This document shows, in pieces, positions 57,040 to 64,000 of a DNA stretch of 64,000 nt; position 1 is the stretch's first letter, and the number at the start of each line of letters is the position of its first letter. Made by a program: the position numbers and the translations under genes. The DNA comes from DATJBF01 sp035516795. Its GTDB lineage: Bacteria; Verrucomicrobiota; Verrucomicrobiia; Palsa-1439. The stretch lies in NCBI GenBank assembly GCA_035516795.1, contig DATIZX010000074.1, positions 7,183-71,182 on the forward strand, given 5' to 3'. The notes beneath the pieces were generated by a model. It worked only from the letters and a program-made list of their open reading frames with translations. It did not search any database and had not been told where the DNA came from.

Positions 57040-58725
57040 GTGATTGCAACCAGTTCACGTGCACCCTTCCCAGATGAGAAACAACTGCGGCGTTGGGGGG
57101 CGTGGATTCTGGTTGGGCTATCGCTGCTGTTATTGCTGCCAGGCAACAATCTCATCCCGCTGATCGACCGCGATGAACCGCGGTTCGCGGAAGCCACACG
57201 GGAAATGATTGTGCGCCACGAATGGGTGATTCCCTACTTCAACGGTGAACACCGGTTCGATAAACCGATCTTGATCTACTGGATGATGCGCGGCGCCTAT
57301 GCGTTCTTCGGTGTCAATGAATTCGCCGCCCGTTTGCCATCCGTGCTCTGCGCTGCGCTGCTGGTTTGGCTGACGTTTCAAGTGGGAGCGCGCTGGCTTT
57401 CTGCTGCGGTCGGTTTTGCCGCTGGGTTCGGGTTGCTGACCTGCGTGCAGATGCTGATGCACGGCCGGAGTGCCGTCGCGGATATGCCGATGGTGGTCTG
57501 CGTTTTCGCCGCTCATTGGTCGCTTTTCGAACTCCTGTCGGCCAGTAGTTCGGAAGGTTTATGGAAATGGTGGACGCTATTCTGGACGGCCTGTGGCGTC
57601 GGATTTCTTGCCAAAGGTCCCGTGGCGATCGTCCTGCCAGCGTTGACGCTTCTGTTCTATCGCTTCGTCTTTTGGCGCAAGCCGGTTCCCTGGCGGCGAC
57701 TGCGAGCCGAATGGGGCGTGCCGCTGTTCTTGCTGATGGTTGGTTCTTGGGGCATACCAGCCTTGGTGCTAACGCACGGCGATTTTTTCCGAGTCGGGAT
57801 TGAAAAGCATGTCCTGCAGCGCGGGTTCACCTCATTCGAAGGACACGGTGCGTTTGCGCCGTATTATTATCTGTTGACCGCGTTCCTCAGTCTCTTTCCA
57901 TGGATTGCGTTTGCCGGCGATACCGTCGTGACGGTCCGACGCGATTGGAATGCGCAGAATGCGTTTTTGCTCTCGTGGGTGGTGGGAACGTATCTGTTGT
58001 TCACTTGCTATTTGACCAAATTGCCGCACTACGTTTTGCCAGCGTTCCCAGCCTTGTTTCTCATGTTCGGCCAAGCGATCCAGGCAACTCCCACACCTTC
58101 CCGCGTTTCCAAGGCCTGGTTCTGGCTGGTGATTGTCATCGGTCTGATTGTCACCACTGCGCTGTTCGCCGCAAGATGGGAGCTTTACCGATTTCCTCAA
58201 CTGTCAGGTTTGGGCACCGCCGCCGCAGCTGCCACCGGAATGGTTCTATCGCTCACGCTGTTGGCGGTATGTTGGCGTAAGCGGTACAGCTTCGCATCGA
58301 TGATTTACTTGCTGACGCTGGTTCTTTGCATCGTTGTCCTCGGCGAAGGCTTGCGCTCCGTTTCACCGGCTGTCGCCGTGCGCGGGCTCGCGGAAACGTT
58401 GCCGCCCACAACGCGCTGCGCGAGTTGGCGATTTGCGGAACCGAGCCTCGTCTTTTACACGGCTCGTTATTGGGATAGCCTCGGCAGCGCGCGCGAGGTG
58501 AAAGAATTTCTCAATCAACCGGGTCCGCGTCTGGTCGTTTGTCAGATTAGCGAAACTCGACTCGCACAGTTCTTTCGTCGCACGACCCTCACAAGACGTC
58601 TGAATTCCGCCGCTTCCGATGTACTTGCCTCAATCAGCGACGCGGGAATCCCGTCGGTGCAAATCAATGGCCTGAATCTGGCGCATGCCAGTTGGGTGGA
58701 CCTGCAGGTATATTATCGACGTTGA
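57040..58725 (+). CDS. ArnT-like glycosyltransferase (GT39/PMT superfamily)
   Basis: 561 residues from the GTG at 57040; the frame is open further upstream but would overlap lpxL by 100 bases. About eleven membrane helices. The periplasmic loop motif IDRDEPRFAEATREM carries the acidic residues that act on lipid-linked sugar in ArnT/PMT enzymes. FDKPILIYWMMRGAYAFFG is also typical. It should move a sugar (aminoarabinose, galacturonate or other) from an undecaprenyl/dolichyl carrier to lipid A or another target. ArnC-like and ArnB-like genes lie on the other strand nearby. It is convergent with the PAP2 gene, with a 13-base overlap. Confidence 0.85.
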   Translation: MIATSSRAPFPDEKQLRRWGAWILVGLSLLLLLPGNNLIPLIDRDEPRFAEATREMIVRHEWVIPYFNGEHRFDKPILIYWMMRGAYAFFGVNEFAARLPSVLCAALLVWLTFQVGARWLSAAVGFAAGFGLLTCVQMLMHGRSAVADMPMVVCVFAAHWSLFELLSASSSEGLWKWWTLFWTACGVGFLAKGPVAIVLPALTLLFYRFVFWRKPVPWRRLRAEWGVPLFLLMVGSWGIPALVLTHGDFFRVGIEKHVLQRGFTSFEGHGAFAPYYYLLTAFLSLFPWIAFAGDTVVTVRRDWNAQNAFLLSWVVGTYLLFTCYLTKLPHYVLPAFPALFLMFGQAIQATPTPSRVSKAWFWLVIVIGLIVTTALFAARWELYRFPQLSGLGTAAAAATGMVLSLTLLAVCWRKRYSFASMIYLLTLVLCIVVLGEGLRSVSPAVAVRGLAETLPPTTRCASWRFAEPSLVFYTARYWDSLGSAREVKEFLNQPGPRLVVCQISETRLAQFFRRTTLTRRLNSAASDVLASISDAGIPSVQINGLNLAHASWVDLQVYYRR

Positions 58726-59438
58726 ATCGTCGAACCTGCTGAGGGTTGACGAGCGGGATTCGCCGGCGTTGACATTGAAAGCGACGCTTGCCTGCAAAAC
58801 AGTCGACGTGCCGCCGATCCAAACACGATTCCATTAAGCATCCCGACCCAGGCCCCCATCCATACGTCGGTGGGATAATGACTTTTCAGGTAAAGCCGCG
58901 ACCATGCCACTGCCACCGCGCCGAACAGAGCCGGTACGCCGATAGGCGGCAACGCGACCGCCAAGGCGCCGGCCGTGCCGAAGGAAGTGGCCGAATGGGC
59001 TGATGGAAAACTGTGATAATCTGTGTCCAATGTCGGCCCGTGCAATCGGTCCGGCACTTTCACGCTGGGACGGGGGCGTCCGGCGGTGAAACGGACGACG
59101 TTGACCTCAAGCCCGGCAAAGGTGGCAGCCAACAAACAAGCCAGTGCCGCCACGCGCCAATTCCGGATTCTCCAAATTCGTCCCAGCAACCACAACAGGC
59201 CCGCAATCAGCAGCGAGCCGGTTTGGTAGTCACCCCAGAACCTTAGTTCGGTAGCCAAATGCCGAAGCGTTGGATTGACGCCGACGTCCGGCTTGGGCGC
59301 CCACAGTGGATCGAATGGCAGCAGGAACACCACGCCCGCGACGGCAAAAAGGAACGCCCCGATCAATAGCCAGCGGTGTTGCCGCACCAACTGTCCGGCT
59401 TGTCGCAGCAGGTCTTTGAAATCTTGAGCCACTTCCAC
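58713..59438 (-). CDS. PAP2-family membrane phosphatase (LpxE/LpxF/UppP-like)
   Basis: 241 residues with about six membrane helices. The three PAP2 motifs are present: R-x-T-A-G-R-P-R-P (VRFTAGRPRPSVK), FPSAHSATSFG and SRLYLKSHYPTDVWMG. It should remove phosphate from a lipid (lipid A, undecaprenyl diphosphate or phosphatidate) on the periplasmic side. In the company of lipid A enzymes, lipid A 1- or 4'-phosphatase is an attractive guess but not proven. The start is a GTG at 59438; it follows the LAB_N gene with 37 bases between. Confidence 0.85.
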   Translation of the reverse strand: MEVAQDFKDLLRQAGQLVRQHRWLLIGAFLFAVAGVVFLLPFDPLWAPKPDVGVNPTLRHLATELRFWGDYQTGSLLIAGLLWLLGRIWRIRNWRVAALACLLAATFAGLEVNVVRFTAGRPRPSVKVPDRLHGPTLDTDYHSFPSAHSATSFGTAGALAVALPPIGVPALFGAVAVAWSRLYLKSHYPTDVWMGAWVGMLNGIVFGSAARRLFCRQASLSMSTPANPARQPSAGSTIQRR

Positions 59439-59475
59439 AGCGCCAACCTAGCTTGTTCTCGCGCGTAAACAACTT

Positions 59476-59856
59476 CTATCTTCCGACGGAGCCGGGGAAT
59501 TCTTCCCTTGGGTGTTGCGACGAAGCGGCTGCTGTCGGAGCAAGTTTGCGTTTCTGGATCAGGTGCAGATTGCGGACGTAAATGGCGCTGTTGGGCAGGT
59601 ACGCGAGGATTCCTACAGGATCGCGCTGAAAAATGAAATACAGGCACATGATGATGCTGCCGCCGATACTCCAATACCAGAACGAAACCGGTATCACGCT
59701 TTCGCCGCGCTTCTCGGAGGCGATCCACTGCACAAGAAACCGGGTCGAGAAAACCAGATTCCCGATGAAACCGAACGCCGTCAGATAACTCCAATCCAAT
59801 CCGAAAGCACGATGGGGTTGGGCAAACCAGGTAGCGGCAAGAACAAAGGGAAACAT
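59476..59856 (-). CDS. Lipid A biosynthesis N-terminal domain (LAB_N) protein
   Basis: 126 residues, three membrane helices. Conserved features are GFIGNLVFSTRFLVQWIASE, KRGESVIPVSFWYWSIGGS and a YFIFQRDPVGILAYLPN block ending near IYVRNLHLI. LAB_N proteins are found alone or fused to lipid A biosynthesis and glycosyltransferase enzymes, with an unknown biochemical role. AGGAAGGA upstream gives a good start at 59856. It sits 18 bases downstream of the GT2 gene and upstream of PAP2 in one transcript. Confidence 0.9.
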   Translation of the reverse strand: MFPFVLAATWFAQPHRAFGLDWSYLTAFGFIGNLVFSTRFLVQWIASEKRGESVIPVSFWYWSIGGSIIMCLYFIFQRDPVGILAYLPNSAIYVRNLHLIQKRKLAPTAAASSQHPREEFPGSVGR

Positions 59857-59874
59857 AAGCGATCCTTCCTCTCT

Positions 59875-60624
59875 TCAGTTGGCCCCGCTCTGGGCGGGGT
59901 TGACCGTTTGGGAGATTTTGTAGCGAATCATTCGGCTCTTCATCCAACGCACGGCCAGCAGGTCGGCGAACGATTTGAAGAGCCGGTTCCAGACACCGTA
60001 GTGGCTCTGACCGGAGAAACGCGGATTGTTGGTCACGGAGATTTCAGCGACGGTGAATCCTTCCATCTTGATCAGCGTCGGCAAGAATCGATGTGCACCC
60101 CGGAAAAATTTGATGTTCGCGATGCATTCCCGGCGAAACGCGCGATAGGTACAGCCGGCATCGGCGATGTTCTCGCCCGAAAGCTTGTTGCGCACCCAGT
60201 TGGCAATGCGCGACGACGCGATGCGGAGGAAGCTGTCGCCCTGTCCTCGCGATTCGACGCGTGTCCCACAAACACAATCGTAGGTCTTCAACGCTTCCAG
60301 GAATTTTGGCAGATCACGCGGATCATTCTGCAGGTCGGCGTCCAATGTTACGATGTAGCGGCCACGCGAGAATTGCATGCCGGCCCAGCTTGCGGCGCTC
60401 TCGCCACAGTTGAACTGGAACCGTTGGGCGCGCACGACCGGATCGGCTGCCGCCAATTCTTTGAGAATTGACCACGATTGGTCCTTGCTGCAGTCGTCGG
60501 TAATGACCACCTCATAGCTGATCCCGAGCGGATCCACCGCTTCATGGATTGCCTTGATGAGCGGTCGAAGATTTCCCTCCTCGTTGTAGCACGGCACAAC
60601 AAGACTGAGCTCAGGAGCAGTCAT
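59875..60624 (-). CDS. Polyprenyl-phosphate glycosyltransferase (GT2, ArnC/DPM1-like)
   Basis: 249 residues, GT-A fold without C-terminal membrane helices. Motifs are LSLVVPCYNEEGNLRPLI, VVITDDCSKDQSW, DxD motif in VTLDADLQNDPRDLP and GCTYRAFRRECI. It should load a sugar from UDP or GDP onto undecaprenyl phosphate, providing the donor used by the ArnT-like enzyme. It heads a run with LAB_N and PAP2 on the minus strand. A composite repeat separates it from the aminotransferase gene upstream. Confidence 0.9.
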   Translation of the reverse strand: MTAPELSLVVPCYNEEGNLRPLIKAIHEAVDPLGISYEVVITDDCSKDQSWSILKELAAADPVVRAQRFQFNCGESAASWAGMQFSRGRYIVTLDADLQNDPRDLPKFLEALKTYDCVCGTRVESRGQGDSFLRIASSRIANWVRNKLSGENIADAGCTYRAFRRECIANIKFFRGAHRFLPTLIKMEGFTVAEISVTNNPRFSGQSHYGVWNRLFKSFADLLAVRWMKSRMIRYKISQTVNPAQSGAN

Positions 60625-60649
60625 GCGATTTGGAATTTCCTATTAAAAC

Positions 60650-60742
60650 TGTAGCCGCAGGCTTCAGCCTGCGCGGGGAAGCCGCACCCGTAAGCCGAGT
60701 CCGACGAGACGCCGCTGTCGTGTGCGGCAACGGTGCGGCTAC
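60650..60742. repeat. REP-like composite repeat, second copy
   Basis: TGTAGC, CGCAGGCTTCAGCCTGCG, then CGCACCCGTAAGCCGAGTCC, GACGAGACGCCGCTGTCGTG and CGGCAACGGTGCGGCTACGC. It matches 37659-37753 along its whole length. Confidence 0.7.
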
Positions 60743-60801
60743 GCGGAAATTGGTATTGTTAGGCGCTCCAAGGACCTTTCCCATGGAATATGGCTGCCGG
60801 T

Positions 60802-61890
60802 TCACTTCTTCCCGTAAAACTCCGCGATCAGGTCAGAAACATAATCCACGTCTTCGAGCGGCAGTTCGCCGTAAATCGGCAGCGACAGAATTTCGCCGAC
60901 GGCCTTTTCCGTGCGCGGCAACTTCGGAATGTCCTTGAACAATTTCGCCATCGCCGGCTGTTGATGGTTGGCGACCGGGTAATGGATGCCGGTGCCGACG
61001 CCTTGTTCCTGGAGGAATTTCGCCAACGCGTCACGTCGTTCGCAGCGGACGACGTACATGTGATAGACGTGATAAGCGTAGTCGCGCTCGAGCGGCGTTC
61101 GCACGATGCCTTTGAGCCGCTCATTGTACCGCGCGGCGACCTTGCGGCGATGCGTGTTGAGTTCGTCAAGATGCTTCAGTCCCACGCGACCAATCGCCGC
61201 CTGGACTTCGTTGAAGCGCAGGTTGTAACCGATCTCGTCGTTGGTGTATTTGTCTTTGCGTCCGTGGTTCCGCAATTTCCGCAGCCGTGCGGCGAGCGCA
61301 TCGTCGTTGGTGCAAATGCAGCCACCATCGCCCATGACCGTAAGGTTCTTCGATGGGAAAAACGAGAACGCGCCGCAGAATCCCATCGAGCCAACGGTCT
61401 TACCCTTGTACTTCGCGCCCTGAGCCTGCGCGCAATCCTCGATCACCCAGAGATGATGTTTCTGTGCGATTTGGAAAATGCGGTCGAGGTCGGCCGGATG
61501 GCCGTAGAGATGAACCGGCAGAATGCCGACCGTCCGCGGCGTGATGGCCGCCTCCACTTGTCCTACGTCGAGACAAAAGGATTCGTCGATATCGATGAAG
61601 ACCGGCTTTGCGCCCCAATGGCACATCGGTTCGATCGACGGGAACGCCGTGTGGGACGGCACGAGAATCTCGTCGCCGGGCTTCAATCCCATCGCTTGAT
61701 GCGTCATGAGCATCGCGGCAGTCCAGTTGCAGGAAAGCACGGCGTGTTTGGTGCCCGTATGCTTCGCCAGCTCGGCTTCGAACGCCTCGCACTCCTTGGC
61801 CAGAATGTACCAGCCGGATTCCAGCGCGCGCATGGCCGCCTGTTTCACTTCATCGTTCAGGAAAACTTTGGAGAGTTGGATCTTTCTCAT
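60802..61890 (-). CDS. DegT/DnrJ/EryC1/StrS-family sugar aminotransferase
   Basis: 362 residues. PLP enzyme that transaminates keto-sugar nucleotides. The internal aldimine lysine is Lys181 in FSFFPSKNLTVMGDGG; other blocks are NWTAAMLMTHQAMGLKPGDE, LVPSHTAFPSIEP, GILPVHLYGHPADLD, IEDCAQAQGAKY and GYNLRFNEVQAAIG. The relation to ArnB, and the neighbouring ArnC/ArnT-like genes, suggest an amino-sugar for lipid A or O-antigen decoration, though no ArnA is visible. The C-terminal part is normal and complete. Confidence 0.92.
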   Translation of the reverse strand: MRKIQLSKVFLNDEVKQAAMRALESGWYILAKECEAFEAELAKHTGTKHAVLSCNWTAAMLMTHQAMGLKPGDEILVPSHTAFPSIEPMCHWGAKPVFIDIDESFCLDVGQVEAAITPRTVGILPVHLYGHPADLDRIFQIAQKHHLWVIEDCAQAQGAKYKGKTVGSMGFCGAFSFFPSKNLTVMGDGGCICTNDDALAARLRKLRNHGRKDKYTNDEIGYNLRFNEVQAAIGRVGLKHLDELNTHRRKVAARYNERLKGIVRTPLERDYAYHVYHMYVVRCERRDALAKFLQEQGVGTGIHYPVANHQQPAMAKLFKDIPKLPRTEKAVGEILSLPIYGELPLEDVDYVSDLIAEFYGKK

Positions 61891-61935
61891 AGGATAATTC
61901 TCTTGGCCGCAGTGTCCTAATTTGCCCCGACACTG

Positions 61936-62217
61936 TCAATGCTCCAGAAGCGAGCCGAGATGGCAGCAAGAAATGCCTTGAAGCTCCCTGATCCATCCGT
62001 CAGATGACTGTTGAGGAATCTTCATACAACCGGGGGTAAGAATTCTTCCTTTGTTGATTTCGGGCAGCCATCGTCGGAACTCAGCCGCGTTGGTCAGACT
62101 GGCGCCGCCTTGGATGAATCTCAATGGGTGCTTAGCCGGTCCCGTGCCGGCTGAAAACGGAAACCAAGCGGACCTAACGATGGCGGAGATGACAAGCAGA
62201 GACAATAAAATCTGCAA
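61936..62217 (-). CDS. Small possibly exported protein
   Basis: 93 residues from a TTG. A hydrophobic N-terminus (QILLSLLVISAIVRSAWF) could be a signal or anchor. The rest (LTNAAEFRRWLPEINKGRIL then TPGCMKIPQQSSDGWIREL) is soluble. The upstream frame has no better start and is closed by TGA. I do not recognise the family, and it may be the remnant of a longer gene cut by the mobile DNA to its right. Confidence 0.4.
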   Translation of the reverse strand: MQILLSLLVISAIVRSAWFPFSAGTGPAKHPLRFIQGGASLTNAAEFRRWLPEINKGRILTPGCMKIPQQSSDGWIRELQGISCCHLGSLLEH

Positions 62218-62388
62218 CGGAAGCGTTTTGTTTCTTGACGATCACGGGCTTAATGGGTGTTAGACCACGCGGTCATAGTTCACGATGTCTTCTTCAACAC
62301 AACGGAAAGGCACTGCTGTCCAAGATAATCTGATTTCGGACAGGTGATGGTTGTTTTTTGGCCTGTTTTCATTGGTTGATCGGGTATC

Positions 62389-62875
62389 TCAGGTTGCGGT
62401 TGTCGTTGGCGCGGGCTGGATGCTGTCCAACTTGAGCCAGGTTTGGACGGCCATTTCGGAACCCGGCGGCGTGTCAAAAGGGGCGTCGATCCAGCGCCAG
62501 AGATCGCGGTAAGTGAACAGATTCCAGCGCAGCAGCGCCACCAGATTGCTCAAGGCCCACCCGATCTTGGCTCGCAACTGTAGATACTTCACCAACAGCA
62601 TGGCGATCAGTGCGGTCCCAATCTGGATGTGCACGGCATTGGCGCTGGTGCCGACGAAGCTCTTGATCTTGAGGTATTGCTTCAGCGCCTTGAAGAACAA
62701 CTCGATCTGCCAGCGTTCTTTGTAGATGGCCGCGATGGTCTGGGCGCTCCAGTGCAGTTGATTGGTCACCAGCACCAGCGTCTCCTGTTTCTTAGGGAGC
62801 CAGACTTCGACGCGGCGCAGCGTTACCTTGCAGACGCGACCGGCCGTCAGCGGTGTCAACGCGAAAGGCCCCAAT
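62389..62875 (-). pseudogene. IS4-family transposase, C-terminal fragment
   Basis: About 160 residues of the C-terminal half of a DDE transposase. YKERWQIELFFKALKQYLKI carries the Y-(2)-R-(3)-E-(6)-K signature of the IS4 family, followed by FVGTSANAVHIQIGTALIAM. The N-terminal catalytic aspartates are missing because the frame starts directly at the inverted end of the RAYT element at 62876. The rest of the gene should lie beyond the right edge of the window. The sequence just 3' of the gene (62290-62390, with CACTGCTGTCCAAGATAATC) could be the IS end, but the other end is not visible. Confidence 0.8.
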
Positions 62876-63999
62876 AGGGTCAGGTCTCAACATAAAACAA
62901 TTGCTTCCTCAATCGGGCCACGATTTCTTGCACGGACTTGTCCCGCTGCTGTCGTTGTCCGAAGCGGCGCACCGCCATCTGAACGCTACCATAATCAAGC
63001 GCACCGGCCTGTTCCGCCAATTCGCGCAGCCGCATTCCGCCGTAGTGCCGCGCCAGATATAACGCCACATCGCGCCCCCAATCTCCGCGGCGATCCCGAA
63101 ACTCGGTCCATTTCTCCCCTTTGTGTTCCTCCACCGCTTTCACGATCTGCTCAAAACTTCGCTTCTCTTGCAGCCCTCGTAACTGCGGCTGCTCCCGTGC
63201 ATTCCCCTTGATCCGGCGTTTCATCTGTCGGATGAATTCGGCACGACCCAGAAGCAATTGTCCCTCCAGTCGCTCCCAAGGACTTGCCACCCGTCCTTCG
63301 CGGATGGCCTCTTCCACGTACTGCCGATAGTTCCGTGCCCGTTGCTGCCGCGCACGGCCTCCTCCCATGGCCAGAACCGTCTCCGTGGTCAGCCAGCGTG
63401 GCGAGTCCGTCAACCCCACGTACGCTCGATAGGAACTCCACCGGTAATGCCCCAGCCGCTGGATGCGTTCGCGCACCTGTTGCGGATCGACCGTGACACT
63501 CAAACCGCGCCGCGACCGTTGCTGATCCGCCTTGCCCAAACCCAAAGCTCCCAACCGCACCGGATTGAGGTGCACGTACCGGCTCAGTTCCCACGCGGCC
63601 GATTCCGCCTCCAGTAGAATCGCTTTGTATCGGCCTTGAAACAAATGCCCGACCCGTTGATGGCGACGATTAAACCACACGGTATAGCGGACCTGGAGCC
63701 ATTGCATGGCCTGGCTGAGATTGGCATGGAGCGTTTCCCCCAAGAGGTGATAAAGATTGTCCATCAACACGTAGGCATGCCACCGTAACCCGAACCGTTC
63801 CGCTGCCCCGGACAACACCTCCAGAAAATACCGCCGATCCCGGTCGTCGCGAAACACCGCCCGCCGCTCATTGCCGCGGGCGGTCACATGCTACCAACCG
63901 CCGCCGACTTCAATCCTGACCGGTCGCGCCATCCCCACCAGATTGCCCCCGCCATCCCGCCGCTGTCAATCGTAATGTTTTATGTTGAGACCTGACCCT
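62876..63999. mobile_element. RAYT element with perfect 24-bp inverted ends
   Basis: 62876-62899 (AGGGTCAGGTCTCAACATAA and AACA) is exactly repeated in inverse at 63976-63999. The two ends frame one gene, a REP-associated tyrosine transposase. The left end also encodes the last codons and stop of that gene (FYVET then stop). The element lies against, and probably within, an IS4-type transposase gene. Inverted ends this clear are not expected for IS200/IS605 transposons, which use subterminal hairpins. Confidence 0.75.
62880..63932 (-). pseudogene. REP-associated tyrosine transposase with a nonsense codon
   Basis: Reading from the ATG at 63932 (MARPVRIEVGGGW) the frame meets TAG at 63893-63891 where relatives have Tyr (GWYHVTARGNERR), then continues open for 335 residues. 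The Y1 domain (to about residue 145) has RYTVWFNRRHQRVGHLFQGR and RYVHLNPVRLG. The metal-binding motif is NLYHLL instead of NHYHLL, so its first histidine is lost. The C-terminal third is helical and ends in a helix-turn-helix-like region (ALYLARHYGGMRLRELAEQA, YGSVQMAVRRFGQR). Two damaging changes make activity unlikely; re-initiation at GTG 63887 could still give a protein. Confidence 0.85.
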
Positions 64000-64000
64000 G

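Noticed and set aside
62876..63999. Complete active IS200/IS605 transposon.
   Set aside because: The transposase carries a stop codon and a lost His, there is no tnpB, and the ends are true inverted repeats rather than subterminal hairpins.

Overview
The window reads as a chromosomal segment of a Gram-negative bacterium, most likely of the phylum Verrucomicrobiota (Limisphaerales/Pedosphaera-like). Clues are a DUF1800-DUF1501 pair, secreted proteins ending in a module with motifs such as RTYRVQW, DPDSDGLVNLLEY and QRFYRA, a lipid A / outer-membrane cluster, and many palindromic intergenic repeats with REP-associated tyrosine transposases. Planctomycetota or Acidobacteriota are not excluded. 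The placement is inferred from gene content and no search was run.

Region by region. 1-7.6 kb: end of a molybdenum hydroxylase, an aldo/keto reductase, two membrane proteins, a TRL-like lipoprotein, a manganese locus (mntH-uspA divergent from a DtxR/MntR regulator) and an MFS exporter. 7.8-14 kb: a UDP-sugar dehydrogenase, a methyltransferase, tatD and the transhydrogenase genes pntAB-pntB. 14-16.4 kb: gene-poor, with a 21-bp-period tandem array, palindromic repeats and an hsdM stub. 16.4-23.1 kb: two overlapping genes of lower GC, a nucleoside-phosphorylase/TPR protein and a 1581-residue TPR/PIN-like protein, which together look like a biological-conflict (defence) system. 23.1-24.8 kb: three copies of a long repeat, with a small toxin-antitoxin pair between the first two.

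24.8-43.2 kb is mostly core metabolism: gdhA, a ROK kinase, a phosphoesterase, lysA, a response regulator, dapF, a cold-shock gene with a hairpin leader, trmL carrying an in-frame repeat insertion, an endonuclease IV gene broken by a stop codon, an HtrA protease, nadA, a fatty-acid-hydroxylase-family protein divergent from a squalene/phytoene synthase, then dapA-dapB-lipoprotein-folK-panB. The lysine/diaminopimelate genes sit in two groups (lysA, dapF; dapA, dapB). 43.2-52 kb holds secreted proteins (S1/P1 nuclease, beta-propeller, DUF1800/DUF1501, beta-helix). 53-62 kb holds nadD-rsfS and an envelope cluster: YejM-like sulfatase, LpxL-like acyltransferase, ArnT-like glycosyltransferase, PAP2 phosphatase, LAB_N protein, ArnC-like glycosyltransferase and ArnB-like aminotransferase. 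The right end is nested mobile DNA: a RAYT element with perfect 24-bp inverted ends lying against a truncated IS4-type transposase.

The strongest candidate for an undescribed system is the pair at 16457-23085. The most unusual non-coding signals are the 21-bp array (14376-14710), the promoter-hairpin leader of the cold-shock gene (31384-31518), and palindromic repeats that have entered coding sequence (ROK kinase, trmL).
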